Position numbers and translations under genes: made by a program. The notes beneath the pieces were generated by a model. That model searched no databases, was not told the DNA's origin, and worked only from the letters and a program-made list of their open reading frames with translations. A DNA stretch of 64,000 nt from Siphlonurus alternatus. Lineage: Eukaryota; Arthropoda; Insecta; Ephemeroptera; Siphlonuridae. Of this stretch, positions 35,721-50,551 are shown piece by piece; the first letter of the stretch is position 1; each line of letters begins with the position of its first letter. Location of the stretch: assembly GCA_949825025.1 (NCBI GenBank), contig OX463781.1:48558317-48622316 (forward strand), in the 5' to 3' direction.

Positions 35721-36954
35721 TAATGAGCACAATCTGATCACTGATCCACAAGATAGTCGAGCTTAATTATTCAAATTATTTATTAATTCCATTCTTCCGA
35801 CAACAATTTAATTTAAAACATATTTATTTTAACATAAAGTGCACGTGAAATCTCGTTGAACAGCAAAAGTAAAATAAATTTAGTTTATAAGTATTTTGAT
35901 TAAACACTATAATAGAAAGTAGAATTTATTTCAGTAAAGTTATATAATTATTCACACCATGATAAATTTACCAGATCCTTCATAGTGTTTTATAACACAC
36001 AGTATACTATTAAAAAACACTTACATGCATTGTATATTATTATCAGACAATAACTTACGTGTGAGGCATCTTTGACGCCCATATAACTGTAAAAAGAGGT
36101 AATTCAGATGATAACGCCGCTGTAATATTAAAGTATGCAAATTACGGCGGTTAACGGTGCTCGCCGTGACCCCGCGATTGTTGCGCAGGTCGATCAGTGA
36201 AAGATCGACTGTGGGAATATTTTGTCATCGCACTGAAAATTGCACAAGGAGACTGTCGATGATTAGATCTGGTTGCGATACTAAATCGATACATCGTTAA
36301 GTATTCATGGTCAAATTTGTCAGAGATTCGGAGAGACTTGTTGCATTGCATTGAAATAATAATCAATTATAGTTGTGCAATATAAACAAAATATGATATT
36401 TATATTATATTGCAAGTTTTCTGTGGAGACAATAGAATTATTTGAATTCTTTAAACAAAATTATTAATTTATTGAAAAATGAAATAATATTTTCCATAAA
36501 TTTTCTAGTGGGGTGGTAAATATATTCAATTTTTTTTTTATTTGCTCGATTCATTAACTTGATTTGTTTGTTTACAATTTTCATACGTTGATGGTGACCG
36601 TACTGACTAAGATTTTCACGGTTCCCTCAGTGACGGTTTTTCTTCAGTTCCTGCAGCGAACTTGAAGCCTTCCCACGTGAAAATCAATCGAGGGTCATGT
36701 GAAGAAACGCCAAATTACTTGCTGGCTATTTATAGACTGCTCGTGGCGGGGGTCGAACCAAGCGATCGATCTCCACGGTTTTCTCGTCGTGTTGATTCAA
36801 GTCAGAAATGATGCCGTCATTTAATATTGAAATATTCCAAGGAGAATTAAGTGTTTTCTTATTTCCTTTTAAGTCAAAGAAGTTTACTGCAAAGAAGTAA
36901 ATAAAATCAATTGCTTCATCGTTCATGTATTCAATGCATTTAATCCATAAATTA

Positions 36955-37110
<156 letters not shown>

Positions 37111-40100
37111 TTTTTAGAAATAATAAAACCTTTTCATATATATGATTATGAATTATGTTATAGTATCAGGTTTAGAACTTAAAAAATATATATTTATTTA
37201 AAATAATCTTATAAAATTAATGTTCAATACTAGTATTCTTTATTATATGTTAATACTTTCATTCTAAACACTTTGTAAAATTCAGGAGTTTATTACAATT
37301 ACATATTACTGCATAATAAATAATAAATTTTTTTCAATATATTATTCAATGGTCTATGTAAAAATATCAAACACATTTTTTATAACTTTTCTGTATATCA
37401 TTATCCCCCCTCACATATAAATAATGTACAATGATATGTATCTCCGTATAATTGCACACTTTAATATAATAAAGACAGTTTTCAATTGAGTAGGCAGAAA
37501 CGGTCATAAAAAGTAACCTCCAGTTAGTTATGGATTTAATCAATTTCTCCTCGATATCCTGCATGAAATGTCACAGCCTGTTAGTCAATAAAGTGCAGCT
37601 TTCTGCCAAGAGCTTCCCATAAGAGCGTAAGTTATGGACTTGATAATCTTCTTAACGATCGTTTTCATTACTGTGAAAAATTATTATGTAGATATTTCAT
37701 TTTGAATTGCATTGCGAATAATGAACTTTATAATATAACCTTTTCTTGTAGTAAATCGACGTTATTAATTTTTATGTGGTTGTGTTCTAAATGTAAAAAT
37801 TCCAGTTTGCTCCATGCAAATATGAAGCGGTAAAATTCAATTTTCAGTCAAATTTGTTTTTAATGACATTTGAAGGACAATTTCCTGCACTTGAACGGTT
37901 TTTCCCCTCCACTCACAAATGACAGCGCCAAATTGGCGGATACGACGAGGATATCCACTTACCTGCAAGTACTATCTCAATCTCGAGACACGACTGATGC
38001 ATTACGATTCTTTTTTTTTTTTTTTTGTCATCAGTCTATACTTGCTGTACAGAATACTAAATTTACTGAGGTAGCTCAACAGTTTCCAAACAAATCAGAT
38101 TTAATATTACTGCATGCTCAACCAAGATCAAAATAATTCACAATATTATGTACAGTTCGGGACAGCACAAACTTTATGATCGGCTGGGCTGCAACTCCAA
38201 AGACACAGAGAAATTTTTTTGGATTACTTGTTTGGATTCAATTGCAAGGAGTAATTTTTTACTTTATTTTACATAACATTTTTGTTTGTCTGCTATGTGT
38301 TTTATTGACGTACTTTTAACTTGTTTGTGATTATTTTCATTAAAAATTATAGAATAGAATAATTTCTTTATTATAGGCGATGTTTGTAGGTGATTATGAC
38401 GTGATTATATTGTTGTACAATCGAAAATAAATAAAATAATCATGAATTATGATGCAGGTTTGTAATTTTGGAGGAGGTAAGAAGAACACTAACTTGTCTA
38501 GCCATCGTTCTAATTAATCAAATGCATTCATCTCTTACTTAGGTTATTGTGGGCATTTATATAAATTAATACGGGGGAAAACGACTCATCTTATGTACCT
38601 CCCTTACAAAACAATCGATAAAACTAGAGCTTATTAGATCACCATATATTGTAAATTTGTTACTACAATGTGGGACTGGTTGCATAATAATTGGCGTAAT
38701 AAGGTTGATATGTTTCAGTGATACAATAAGCGAGAACGCTTCAGACTGCGCGAGGTGTACATGACGCACCCCGAGGTTGCGGATTGTCTCCCTAGATGGC
38801 GCTGGTGCTGGAACTTGTCCAGGGGAAGTCCCCCGGCGATGACCAAAACTGGAGAGCTGGTCTGATGATTCAATCAGCACTTAAAATTTATATTTACAAG
38901 TTACGGAGTAATTACTTGCATAATTTATATTTTACATTTGCCTGTTTTAAATTTGAAGTGATTTAAAATAGGATCAATAAATTTTACTGCTTGCATATAA
39001 AAATCATTCAATAGTAGCCATTTTTATTGTAATATCTGCAGTGTATTGTTTTTAATTTGAATTTATTATTTATTTTACACAAATAGTGTACAGATACAAT
39101 TAGATATACATACAATAGAGATAAAATATAGATAACAAGGACATGGAACATAGAACCATATGACACTAAAAGAGTTATTGAATTTAACAAGAAATATTAA
39201 GCATAATTCAGTTTGATGAATATATAATTAAAATATATAAATAATTACATATTATCGTATTGTATGTTTTTAAATGCAGAATTAATAAATAATTTAATAA
39301 TTATGGTAAATATATTTAAAGATTTATATTTATAATTATTCGCAAATCAAATGGCACCGCTCTATTAATCACTCTAATGTAAATTCAAATTTTTATTTTG
39401 ATTATAGGCTATAGAGCATGCATAATCACGTCAATTGTTACATAACATACTTAATTCTAATTAACATTAGCTTTTCTAATATTAATTAATTTTAAACACA
39501 CAAAAACGATACTTAAAATTGTGTTCTTTCCTAATATCACATTAACAATAAAACTATTAGTGCAGAAATTTATAAATTGGTTCAAAAGTCTTCATATTGT
39601 GTCACGCTAATTATACACAAATATGAAAAACAGCAACTATTTTTGTAGTCCTGAAGAAATACTGACATGTTTGTTGTTTACAATAAAATTTAATCCATAA
39701 AACTAGCGACAACTGTAATTATCACCAGTGTAATTATTTGGCAAAACAAACTCGCGGATTTGGCGATAAGATTTGGCGTGAGAACCGTGCAATTAGTGTC
39801 ACAAACCACCTTCCTGTCTTCAAGCCTCGGGCAGTGATAATAAAAATTTATTATTTTAGATATCTCCTCAATTGAGATTCCCTTTCTCTTTCTTTGCAAA
39901 ATTAATTACTTTTTATAATTGTTTTAACTTGCAGACAGAGCAAGCACATAAATACGGCGTTAATTAGACATTGTGTAGGTAGCCACATACTTCTGTAGAC
40001 CACCCATTAAGAACGACCAAATTTGAATTGAACTTGGTGGCATAATTGTGAAAATTAAAGTATATTTTAGCGTTGAGGCGTGGCTTTTGATTCCTAAAAC

Positions 40101-42110
40101 GTGCTGCACGCCCCATTTTGACACCACGCTCCTTTTTCCTTCCAAAATCTACTTTTAATGGTCGTGTCAGCTTCTTATTACCTGAAACAATGTAGCACAG
40201 AGTTCCATTGACTGCCCACTGATGAATGAAACATTAACAAAAGTCCCTCATTAATTCACTCCTAATATGGAAATGGTTGCTTGTGTGGTATTGTTAATTG
40301 TATAACTTCACGTAATTGTGAGGGTAATTGAACAGGTGCACAAAATAACGAGAGAATGTGTTGGATATTTTAATATCTCTTATTTTAATATATTTTTATT
40401 TAAAATGTAATTTGCTGTCAAGTTTTTACTGTAAAATGGGTGAGGAAATATTTTCTAAGACTGCACCCTAAAAAGTACAAATATGGACATAATTAACATA
40501 GTGCTTTATTTTTATAATGCTCATTTATATAATTTTAATATTTTAATATCATGGCTCGAAGGTGAAACTTATAAAATAAAAATATTAAAATTAAAAATTA
40601 TCCGTCGTAAGCCTAAAGCTACGGAATTCTTTAACACAAAAAGTTTAATAAACGATTGAACAACGCAAAATGAATATAATGTTAAAAATATGATAATTTT
40701 TCTGACACACTTTTTTTCGTAATTTTCATGCTGTAATTCACAAAATGATATATATTCTGAAAAACGATTTCTAGCAATGAATTTCCCACAATGATCCACA
40801 TACTACTGGAATACGAACCTTATGTCATATGGTGATAAGGCCCATATGGTCAGATCCGACTATGTAAACTAGGAATCTCACATCTTGCTACATAACATGC
40901 GTTAGTTTACCATTAACCCCTGGCGGGCAAAAAGTGGCTGACATTCACTGCACGTTGTGAGCCACATCTGAGTACGTAGCAAATGTACAAGTGTAAACAT
41001 CAAGTACGTCAAGTACTTGCACTGAAAAACGTGGGGAAGTGGCGGAGAGATTGCGGGTGATGATGTGATGTTGTGTCTGCTTGACATTCAAGAAGAAGAA
41101 GAAGGAGGAAAGTTTATTAATAGATCATTTTATGGCTATTTAATAGCTCTATGTTTTTTCAAATTGTCAAAAAGTTTATAAAAGCCTTCTCTCTCTCTAA
41201 ATAAACAGAGAAAAGTAAATTAAAGTGTCTCCTTATTTAACAAATCTTGATCTCTGTTATAATGAAAATTTGCATAATCGGCGAGCACAACAAATAATAA
41301 ACTTTTTTTCAATGAAATAAATTAATAAATGTATAATAGTAATATTATAAATAACAAATGAAATAAATGTCACACGTTCTCTTCAAAAGCTCCATCAGGC
41401 ATCTACCCCGCGGGAATATTAGGCCACACGACTTACTTTTATGCTCGAAAATTATTGGAAGTCGACATTTAAATCTGCATGGCATGGTAGGTGCAATTGC
41501 TTATTTGAACAGTTCATTTTCATTGTTCACAGCTAATTTTTTTTAATCAAAGTTCATAAAAAATGCAATGTTAGTGAAGTTTAATAAACATTCAGAGATG
41601 GTAGAAAGGCATGTAAATATTTTTATTTGTAATATAATTTTTATATTTTTTTAATTTTTGTAAGCTTTTAAGTAAATTGAATTTTAGTATTTGTGAGTAA
41701 ATTTAGTTGAAAGGTATAAAAGTAGAAAATTTTTAGTTGCACGCCAGCGCTATAATAAACCAACCGAAAGCTAGTCCCTCTCCATCACCACTGCATTTCC
41801 ACATCTCTTTCTTCAACTGCATTCAACATTTTGTAAATAATTCTCATCCCGAAATAAATCGTATACAATTTTTTCACATCTCCATTTCCTGGTGCACATT
41901 AATACACACAGGAGTCGCTATGAAATGTCATTCTCATTTAATGATCATCTCAACCTTGGCGTGTAAAATGATACGACGGTTTACATCCGTTCTCCAAATA
42001 CATCACAAATGTGGCAGCCGCGCCCTTCTGTGCCTACCCCTAGAGAGGTTTTAATGATGGCCGGAGCCTCCTTCCTGTTTACACCCCATCTCTGAGGTAG
42101 GACACATCAG

Positions 42111-42357
42111 CTACACTCTTAAAAAAATTTTGCTGAATTTTGACATCTTATAATCAGTATATTTTTAACGCCTTAAATCATGATTTTTCAGGTGTTTCGT
42201 AGTCAATATTCAGTAGTCAGCATATACTGTCAGTATATAGCTTATACTGACTACTGAAAATGCGCAACGAAACACCTGAAAAAAGCATGATTTAAGGCGT
42301 TAAAAATGCACTGATTATAAGATGTCAAAATTCAGCCAAATTTTTTTAAGAGTGTAG
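42111..42357. mobile_element. 247-bp foldback/MITE with CTACACTCTTAAAAAAATTT ends
   Basis: CTACACTCTTAAAAAAATTT at 42111 is mirrored by AAATTTTTTTAAGAGTGTAG ending at 42357. The pairing continues inward almost to the centre (GACATCTTATAATCAGT, AACGCCTTAAATCATG, CAGGTGTTTCGT). The element is therefore nearly fully palindromic, with a short centre around TATACTGTCAGTATA. No coding capacity is seen. Confidence 0.8.
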
Positions 42358-44382
42358 AGAATCGCTACTACATAATTACTTTGTACTGTGGGAACGAGCC
42401 ATGGTAATGTAGTCTCTAGTCCAAGGTTCGTAGTCGCTCGAGGTAACACAAAACATGTCTAAGTTAAGTAAAGGGAACATTAGGACCAACATTTGACGAA
42501 GATTATTGAACTGTCCTTGAGCTGAAATTGTCACTGACTTGATGATGGGTATGTGTCATGTAGTATCTTGTCTCCATCTGCACCAAACTTACCTGGCCTC
42601 GAGAGAGACTTAGAGGATTTGATGAGTGGATTTAACGGCGTGAGAAGTGCTGGTCTATTGTTTTAAGGTGCATTGATCTTTGCCTCCACTTGTATAAATA
42701 AAGTGTTATGTAAAATATTAGCACAAGATTATGTAATAATTTTAACTTGCTGATATTTCAAACCAGACTCTATAAAAAGGAAGTAGCTGAAGAAAATGCA
42801 ATTATAATTGAGAAGAAAATGAATTATAATTTAAAAGCTGTTGTTATTTATTTTATATGAAAGCATTTGTTTATTAAATAATCGATCATCGATCAAATTG
42901 AATCATTAATAAAATACTAAGCGGTTCTTCAAAATCACAAAATATAGTATAGTTTAGTTTTTACTTTAGAGTTATTGTTTTATTAAATAGTTTAATTCTG
43001 TATTTTTTGATTAGATAAAAATTTAATCGCACAAGAAAAACTTTTCAACTTTTGATGGGCATTAGAAGCTTCCTGAAGCAAGTTCCCACACATGCTTCTA
43101 ATCTCCAAGTACATTATAATTTCAAATCTCAGCTACAACACATTTATATATTAATATACAGTAAATAATGGATAGCAGTCTTGCATGCTGTACCGTAGTA
43201 ACACAATCATTTAGCAAGTTGGCATGATATTTGAAAACAATTGCACTTCTGCTTACATGTGGATTAAATTTAAAATTTATTAAACATTTATATATTATAT
43301 TTAATGAAAATGCCCAATATTTTATTATTTAAGTTTGCAATATGATTTCAAAGATCAAGTCATGTTTTGTGTTAACTCGCCGGTTAGAGAACTCGAAATT
43401 CAGCATTCAAGCTAAATTCGCATATAATAAAACTGCATGTGTAATATTCATAATAAGAACTCTCACTTGCGTTCGTAAGGTTGGGTCTCACGCATCACTC
43501 TCCTTTCTCTCACGCATTAGACCCGTCTTTGTTTCCGACGCAAGCCGAGCGGAACGACTAAGATTTGATGGAACAGTAAAAACATACAAAAGCATCGTCT
43601 AATTTTCCAAATTAAAATCAAACAAAAAGATGAAACACGTGAGCCCAAGGTCTCAATAATAACCACTTCACTTTTTGTTCAATCTAGTAGTGAATGAACT
43701 CGTTGATTATAAACTTTAATTTAAGTTATTTTAAATTGACATGATTAGAGGAATTACACTCAATTTAATTTAGAAAATAAAATTATTTGCTTAATTTACT
43801 TACTAAAAATACTTTCATGTTTATTTTCAAGAGAAAATACAAAAATACTTTTAAAATGTGATTATATTTTATATTAAATCCTTTACAAAATACTCTCATT
43901 ATACAGTTTAAAGGGACAAAACGCTGCATGTGACGTCATAGTCAAGTAATGTTTTTTTAATTTTGTTTGCATGTTAAATTTTGACCAAGACTGTGAAGTT
44001 ACATGCAACTTTTTACAACACAATTTTAATGGTGTTTTTTAGGCTGGTAGAGCTAGTGATAAAAATAAATCAGAAAAAATTGACGTAATTAAATAACTAA
44101 CTGGTATAATATTATTCAATATAGTAAATTTCATAGAGGTTGTCAATTTAATTAAAAAATATCAGATTGCCCTTTTGTTTCCGAGATAGACAATTACAAA
44201 TCTACACTCAAGATTAACATGTTATGTAACGCAGCGGTCCGTCATCTTTGCTATGCAGAGTACTGCGAGAGGTGGGCGGGAGTGAAGCAGCCAGCACAGG
44301 TGTCGGCACTGAAGGCTCATTATCGTATAATTTATCATCGGGAAATGACTCCAGTGGCCGCTCCTTGCGACGTACATTTACA

Positions 44383-44478
44383 AATCTTGTCAACTTACGT
44401 GAAATTGACTTTATAATCTTGTCAAGTTACGTGAAATGAACTTTATAATCTTGTCAAGTTACGTGAAATGGACTTTAT
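44383..44478. repeat. Three-copy 32-bp tandem repeat
   Basis: The units start at 44383, 44415 and 44447. They share AATCTTGTCAAGTTACGTGA, then AATGAACTTTAT. A partial AATCTTGTC follows. Confidence 0.9.
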
Positions 44479-45464
44479 ATAAAATCTTGTCGTGGACTTA
44501 TCTTGTCCATCAGCATTTAAAGTTGGTAAAACTACATGTGATAATTTTACAAAAAATCGACAACGTTTTTTAACAAAATTGATACAAGCTTTCAATTTGT
44601 TTTACATATTTTGCATGAGCACTTGGACAATTTCTTGTACGCCCTTGCACTTAACAAGGGCGGCTCTAATAAATATTATCTTCCATTTAAAATAGTAAGT
44701 ACTGTAGCCCACTTCATGCAAATATGATTTGGTTCTACATAACACGAGTATCGATTTTTAAATTTAGCGCGTCTTGTCTCTTTTATAAGTTTGTGTAAAA
44801 AACGCTAATCCGTTTCCATCATTTTCATGTCAACTTATGGGAACTTACTATTGAAAGAAATTCGTTTCTTTTTATATTTTTTAATAGTAACTTTATTCAT
44901 GTCAACTTATGATTGAAAGTTTATTTGTGTTCTTTTTATAATAAATGTATGCATGTCAAATATTGGAAATATTTTTATTTTCTCATTTACATTTAGCACA
45001 TATAACAGGGATGCAGCCTTATTTATAAAAAAAATTTATACACAAAACACATCGAACTTTTCTTAAATTTGATAAAAGAAAGGATGTCATTTCTCTGACG
45101 TGAGGTGCAGTTGCTGCCACAAATGCAAATGCAACGTGCCACTTGGCGCCAGCTAAATCAGCCTAGTTTCGTCCTAAAAACGTGAAGATAAATTTTATCC
45201 ATCCAGATTGAATTGTGTCTGAAATTCTTTAGAAGGGGTTTCAAACTATTTGAGCTATTAAACGATGTCATATTATACTTTATCTGATATAAAAGAGATG
45301 CATAAAACAGCCTGAAAAAAAAATTATAATACATTTTGCACAAAACTTATAACGTAATATTGCTTGCTGCAATTTATAAATGGACAACCTGCATGAAATT
45401 TTTTATTGTTTATTTATCGGGGAGTTCTGTTATGTATTAATTGCTTATTTTTCAACATAAGGGA

Positions 45465-45690
45465 GGGGGGGGGGGGTCTACATTTTTTTTCTAATTTGCA
45501 TGAATTAATTGCAGGATTTACTTAAAATTAACCTTAAATTATTAATTAATAACACATGCTCTCCCTCTTTGACTGGAAATCCACTTCATTGTGTGATGCA
45601 ACGCTAGTTAGTAAACTGAATTATTTACTATTATTTGGGTCTGCAAGCCTGACGGCTTAGAGCTTGTTCCGGCTTCCCCCCCCCCCCCCC
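45465..45690. repeat. Paired poly(G) and poly(C) runs about 200 bases apart
   Basis: A G run (45465-45477) and a C run of about 15 (45676-45690) lie on the same strand and could pair with each other. The space between them holds no recognised feature. Confidence 0.6.
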
Positions 45691-46237
45691 TAGTCCTGTA
45701 ATCCACCCCCAGCCCCGGTGTAGTTTTCACCCTTGTCTGGTGGGGTGGAGAGATTTAACATTTCAGTGGTGGTTTCTCATACAATGTTATAGTTATGTTG
45801 ATGACTCGATATAACTTTATTGTTAATTTCACGAGAAACTTTACTAAATTTTATTGTTTTAATGCTCATTATAGTTAATTGTAATATATTTTATGGTTTC
45901 AATGTAACAAATATCACTCACCCTAAATGTTACACCATAAAAATAATCTTCAATAGAAAATTTAATGAAAAAATTCAGCTGTCCAAACGATTTGAAGTTT
46001 GAACACATTTATATATTATTTAAATATTAAAATATTATAAATTTATAGATTTATATATACAGTGTTGCAATATATCATTATATATTACAGCATTATTTTT
46101 AATTATATTTTGTGTTGTAATGATTTAATATAATTAATACCATTTACCAGAATCATCAAAATTAAAGTGTTTTTAAAATATTTTTCAATTAAAATAGAAA
46201 ACATTATTACGTAAGTCAGACGTTTCCCAATGCTTGC

Positions 46238-46387
<150 letters not shown>

Positions 46388-47992
46388 CACCCAAAGTACA
46401 AATATAATAAATTAAAATATTTATAATGAATTGAATGACCTTGACGTCACATAATTTTGCAGCTCGATTTTAAGGGTCTTAATTCAGTGTTCCAGAAAAT
46501 ATGAAAAAAGAAAAAAATTAAACTACCTATCCAAATATGCAATATAAAAATTTCTTGCAGGCTTCAATATAATTTCCTCGTTTCAAATTTGCAGTGAAAT
46601 TTGATGTCGGCAGTGACTGGGTCCATCTCACGTCATTCGCAGGTAAGTAATGATGGTAAGACGTTAATTGCAAGCTCTCACCTCTCATAATTAATGATAA
46701 TGCTTTCGTAATACAACTCGATATTTATTACAAGCTGTAACTAATATCAGAGATATTATGTTCTTATAATTTATGCTTAAAAATTACATTACAATTTCTT
46801 GTAAGTACTTTAGATTATATCAACAATCGAGATTACACGTGGGCTGGTTATAAGAAAATAAGTACAGGGATACAAAATAATTTCAAAGGAAAATGAGACA
46901 CAAATAACTTAATTATACAGCATACAATTAATATGCTAGTCATCTGATTATTAATGTGCTTTATAATTATTATTAATGTTTCTCGTATTAATTTTGACTG
47001 TCCAGAGAAAATATAAACTCGTTCTTCATTCTTTCTCAGATAGCCACACCTCCATGCATTGTGATGGTATCTTTGCCACGTACTTCTGCTGGACTTCAGC
47101 TATTTCTTGTTTCCAAATCAATCGCAAGTCATGCCAAAGTCTTACTACAATTATAGTGGCGAACTGCATTTATATTTTATATAGCAATGAAAGCAAGAGC
47201 AAAAATTTCAGAGATAATATTTATTGTTTTTGAATATTTATATTAGTTGGGATTGAATCAAAATTTCAACTTTTGAAAGTATATTATTTAAGATAATTAA
47301 TTAAAGGAATTTAAATTAGTATTTTTGAAGCATGCGCTTTTTTTCCACAAGCCCAATCCAGAAATCTCGGCTCTAAGTTTAGTGAGGCTAGTTGAGGTTT
47401 TCACGACATGGTTGGAGCACTGTAGTCATAGAAGCTGCCAGGCGAGTTAATTGTTGTGGAGGTCCAGCAGCATCCTACTTATTGTTAGAGAGATTGGGGA
47501 GATAGCAGGCAGGCATGAAAATGAAATTTCTGTTTCATCAACGTGATATTCATCAGGAATGTTTTTTAATAAAAGAATTTTACTCACTTAAATTTACAGG
47601 AAAAAATGTGTATTTGAAAAATTTAAAGTGAAGTCACGGTCCCATGTTTTCTAATTGAATACAAATTTATCAACTATAAAAAATACTATATATATTTTAA
47701 TACTTAAAACAAAAGTCAAACTAGGATTGAAAAACACAGATCAACTTTTTTCTAGAAAAGTTCATAATAAATTGCAAAGGTTCATGATTTTTTACCTAAT
47801 TGAAAGGTATCCAAAATGACAAAAATTTTAAAAACCTGCTAAAAATATATTAAGGAATTTTATTCTATCGAATCACAGTGTTAATAAAATGCAAGAAAAT
47901 TTAATAATTAATACAATTCTATATTACTTTATGTGACAGTCAAATGCTTATTTATTCAGTTTTCAGAGTGTAGTAATGTTTTGATGATATAC

Positions 47993-48494
47993 CATAATGG
48001 GGTACTGACCGGTATTTAAGTTAATAGCAATACTAGTAAAAAGTACTGTGAATTCTATGAGGAACGAGCCCTATTAGAGCATTCTACGACAATTTGCTGA
48101 TTTTATATGAATTTTTAAAACTTTTTTTGATGACGTCATAGCATTGAATCTTAAATGGGAAAATGCATCAGTTAACATTGCTAAAATGAAAAGTTATTGA
48201 GGTAGGAATTTGAAACCTTCATTATCGTGATTCTAGCACCTAAAAACATTGCAAATGAAGTTTTGGTTACATTACAATATTAAGTATGAGATTTGGCAAT
48301 GTTTTTAACTGATCTATTTTCCCATTTAAGGTTCAATGCTATGACGTCATTTTTGAGAGGTTTTAAAAATTCATATAAAATCAGGAAATTGTCGTACAAT
48401 GCTGAAATAGGGCTCGTTCTTCATGAAATTCTCGTGCCTTTTGAAATATTGACAAAAACTTGAAACTTTTTTTTTTGGTCAGTACCCCATTATG
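47993..48494. mobile_element. 502-bp foldback element with TGACGTCAT in both arms
   Basis: The terminal inverted repeat CATAATGGGGTACTGACC lies at 47993 and its reverse complement ends at 48494. A second long inverted block inside contains TGACGTCAT (48131 and 48342), followed by a Poly-A/T-rich arm with TTAAATGGGAAAAT. TGATAT lies on both outer flanks and may be a decayed target duplication. No coding capacity is seen. Confidence 0.75.
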
Positions 48495-49044
48495 TGATAT
48501 GCGTTATAATGTTTTTTATTTTTAGACTTTTGAAGTGATCCATTTTGTTGTTCAACGAGTTGTTCGAATAAATGAGAAAATACAAAACAAAGGACACGTA
48601 GAGTACTTGTGTGTTGATATAAACTAAGTAATGAGACCACACAAAATCTATTTGGAAGACAAACATCGCTCTCTTGACCCTGCACGGAAGCTTCCCGAGG
48701 GAGACAACGCCCCTCGCGTGACGAACAGATCGATGTCAATTAGCGTGATGGGACACGCCCACGTCTTTGTTGCAGCACGCACTTGCCAGCCTTTGTCTTG
48801 CATTGTTGTGAGAGTCCACAGATATTTGACAATGTCGGCTGGGTGCAAACTTTTGAGGGGGACGAATCAGTATTTTTTAATAAATCTATTTATTCTTACA
48901 TGAACCCTAGCAAGTAGGGTTGAGTTATTATAGTTGGTTAATTGTTACATCTTTCTAAGATGTTCGCATGTTGAATTTTCGTAAAAAAAAAAATGTTTAT
49001 ATTGAAGTACATTAGCTGGTAGCTGCGCGGTGTGGATGCATGGT

Positions 49045-49115
49045 ATATCGTACGTACGCATGCAACGACTATATATTATATACAGTATATATTATAGTTC
49101 TTGGTACGTACGTCT
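49045..49115. other. Nested palindromes with two CGTACGTACG / GTACGTAC blocks
   Basis: CGTACGTACG on the left and GGTACGTACG on the right enclose CTATATATTATATA and its mirror TATATATTATAG around CAG. The whole can fold as a stem of about 60 bases. Confidence 0.5.
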
Positions 49116-50551
49116 CTCTAGCTGTCGTTTAACTTTTTATCTTTGAATATCTACCAAGCAGGCAGGTTTTTCTAACTATCGCAGAGACATAAATTTAATC
49201 TTCAAGTAAACGACATACTAATCAGCATATAATTTGATTGTTTTCATTTTTATATTTTCTTAAAATACAAACTCACATATATATATATATATATATATAC
49301 AGAGTGAACCACAATTCGCGTGCCAACTTTTTTCGTAAATTTGGTATTGCAAAAATTTTCGTACAAACTTCAAATTTGGTACACTTGTAGCTGAGGGTTG
49401 TAAAAATTAGTTCAGGGTGTTAAAATTTTTATTGGACATCAATAACACCCCTTTCAGGGGTGGTTTTTAGAAAAATTATTTTCGCCTTATGGAAATTCAA
49501 TGTTAAATACAACTTTTTTTGAAATCATTGTAATTTTGCACAGAAAGTTTCTAGCATAGGGTAATCGACCCTCCTGAACTCGGAAATAATTTTAAATTTA
49601 TTCCCCGACGCACCTCTAAGGGTGGAGACCTACCCCTAAAATCCATTTTCCTTAAAAATTGTGCTAAAATTATGAAATTAATTTTCAAGGGGTAATCGAC
49701 CCTCCTGAACTCGGAAATAACTTTAGATTTTTTCCCCGACGCACCCTTGAGGGTGGAGATCTACCCCTAAAATCCATTTTCCTTAAAAATTGTGCTAAAA
49801 TTATGAAAATAATTTTCAAGGGGTAATCGACCCTCCTAAACTCGGAAATAATTTTAGATTTATTCCCCGACGCACCCCTGAGGGTAGAGACCTACCCCTA
49901 AAATTCATTTTCCTTAAAAATTGTGCTAAAATTATGAAATTAATTTTCAAGGGGTAATCGACCCTCCTGAACCCGGAAATAATTTTAGATTTTTTCCCCG
50001 ACGCACCCCTGAGGGTAGAAACCTACCCCTAAAATTCATTTTCCTTAAAAATTGTGCTAAAATTATGAAATTAATTTTCAAGGGGTAATCGACCCTCCTG
50101 AACCCGGAAATAATTTTAGATTTTTTCCCCGACGCACCCCTGAGGGTAGAAACCTACCCCTAAAATTCATTTTCCTTAAAAATTGTGCTAAAATTATGAA
50201 ATTAATTTTCAAGGGGTAATCGACCCTCCTGAACCCGGAAATAATTTTAAATTTTTTCCCCGACGCACCCCTGAGGGTAGAAACCTACCCCTAAAATTCA
50301 TTTTCCTTAAAAATTGTGCTAAAATTATGAAATTAATTTTCAAGGGGTAATCGATCCTCCTGAACTTGGAAATAATTTTAAATTTTTTCCCCGATGCAAC
50401 CCTGAAGGTAAGCTGCTACCCACCATATCCTTCATTCTTAATAATCGAGTAGAAATTGTGAATTAAATTTTTTTCGGGATTTATCGAAATTTCCACAGAA
50501 AACAATATCCCAGATTCACCCTTTCACTTGCAGCATGACTGTGGTTTAAAT

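Noticed and set aside
41737..42054. 105-codon open frame on the + strand
   Set aside because: It has no recognisable domain, biased composition or splice context. Such lengths occur by chance in a 64-kb window.
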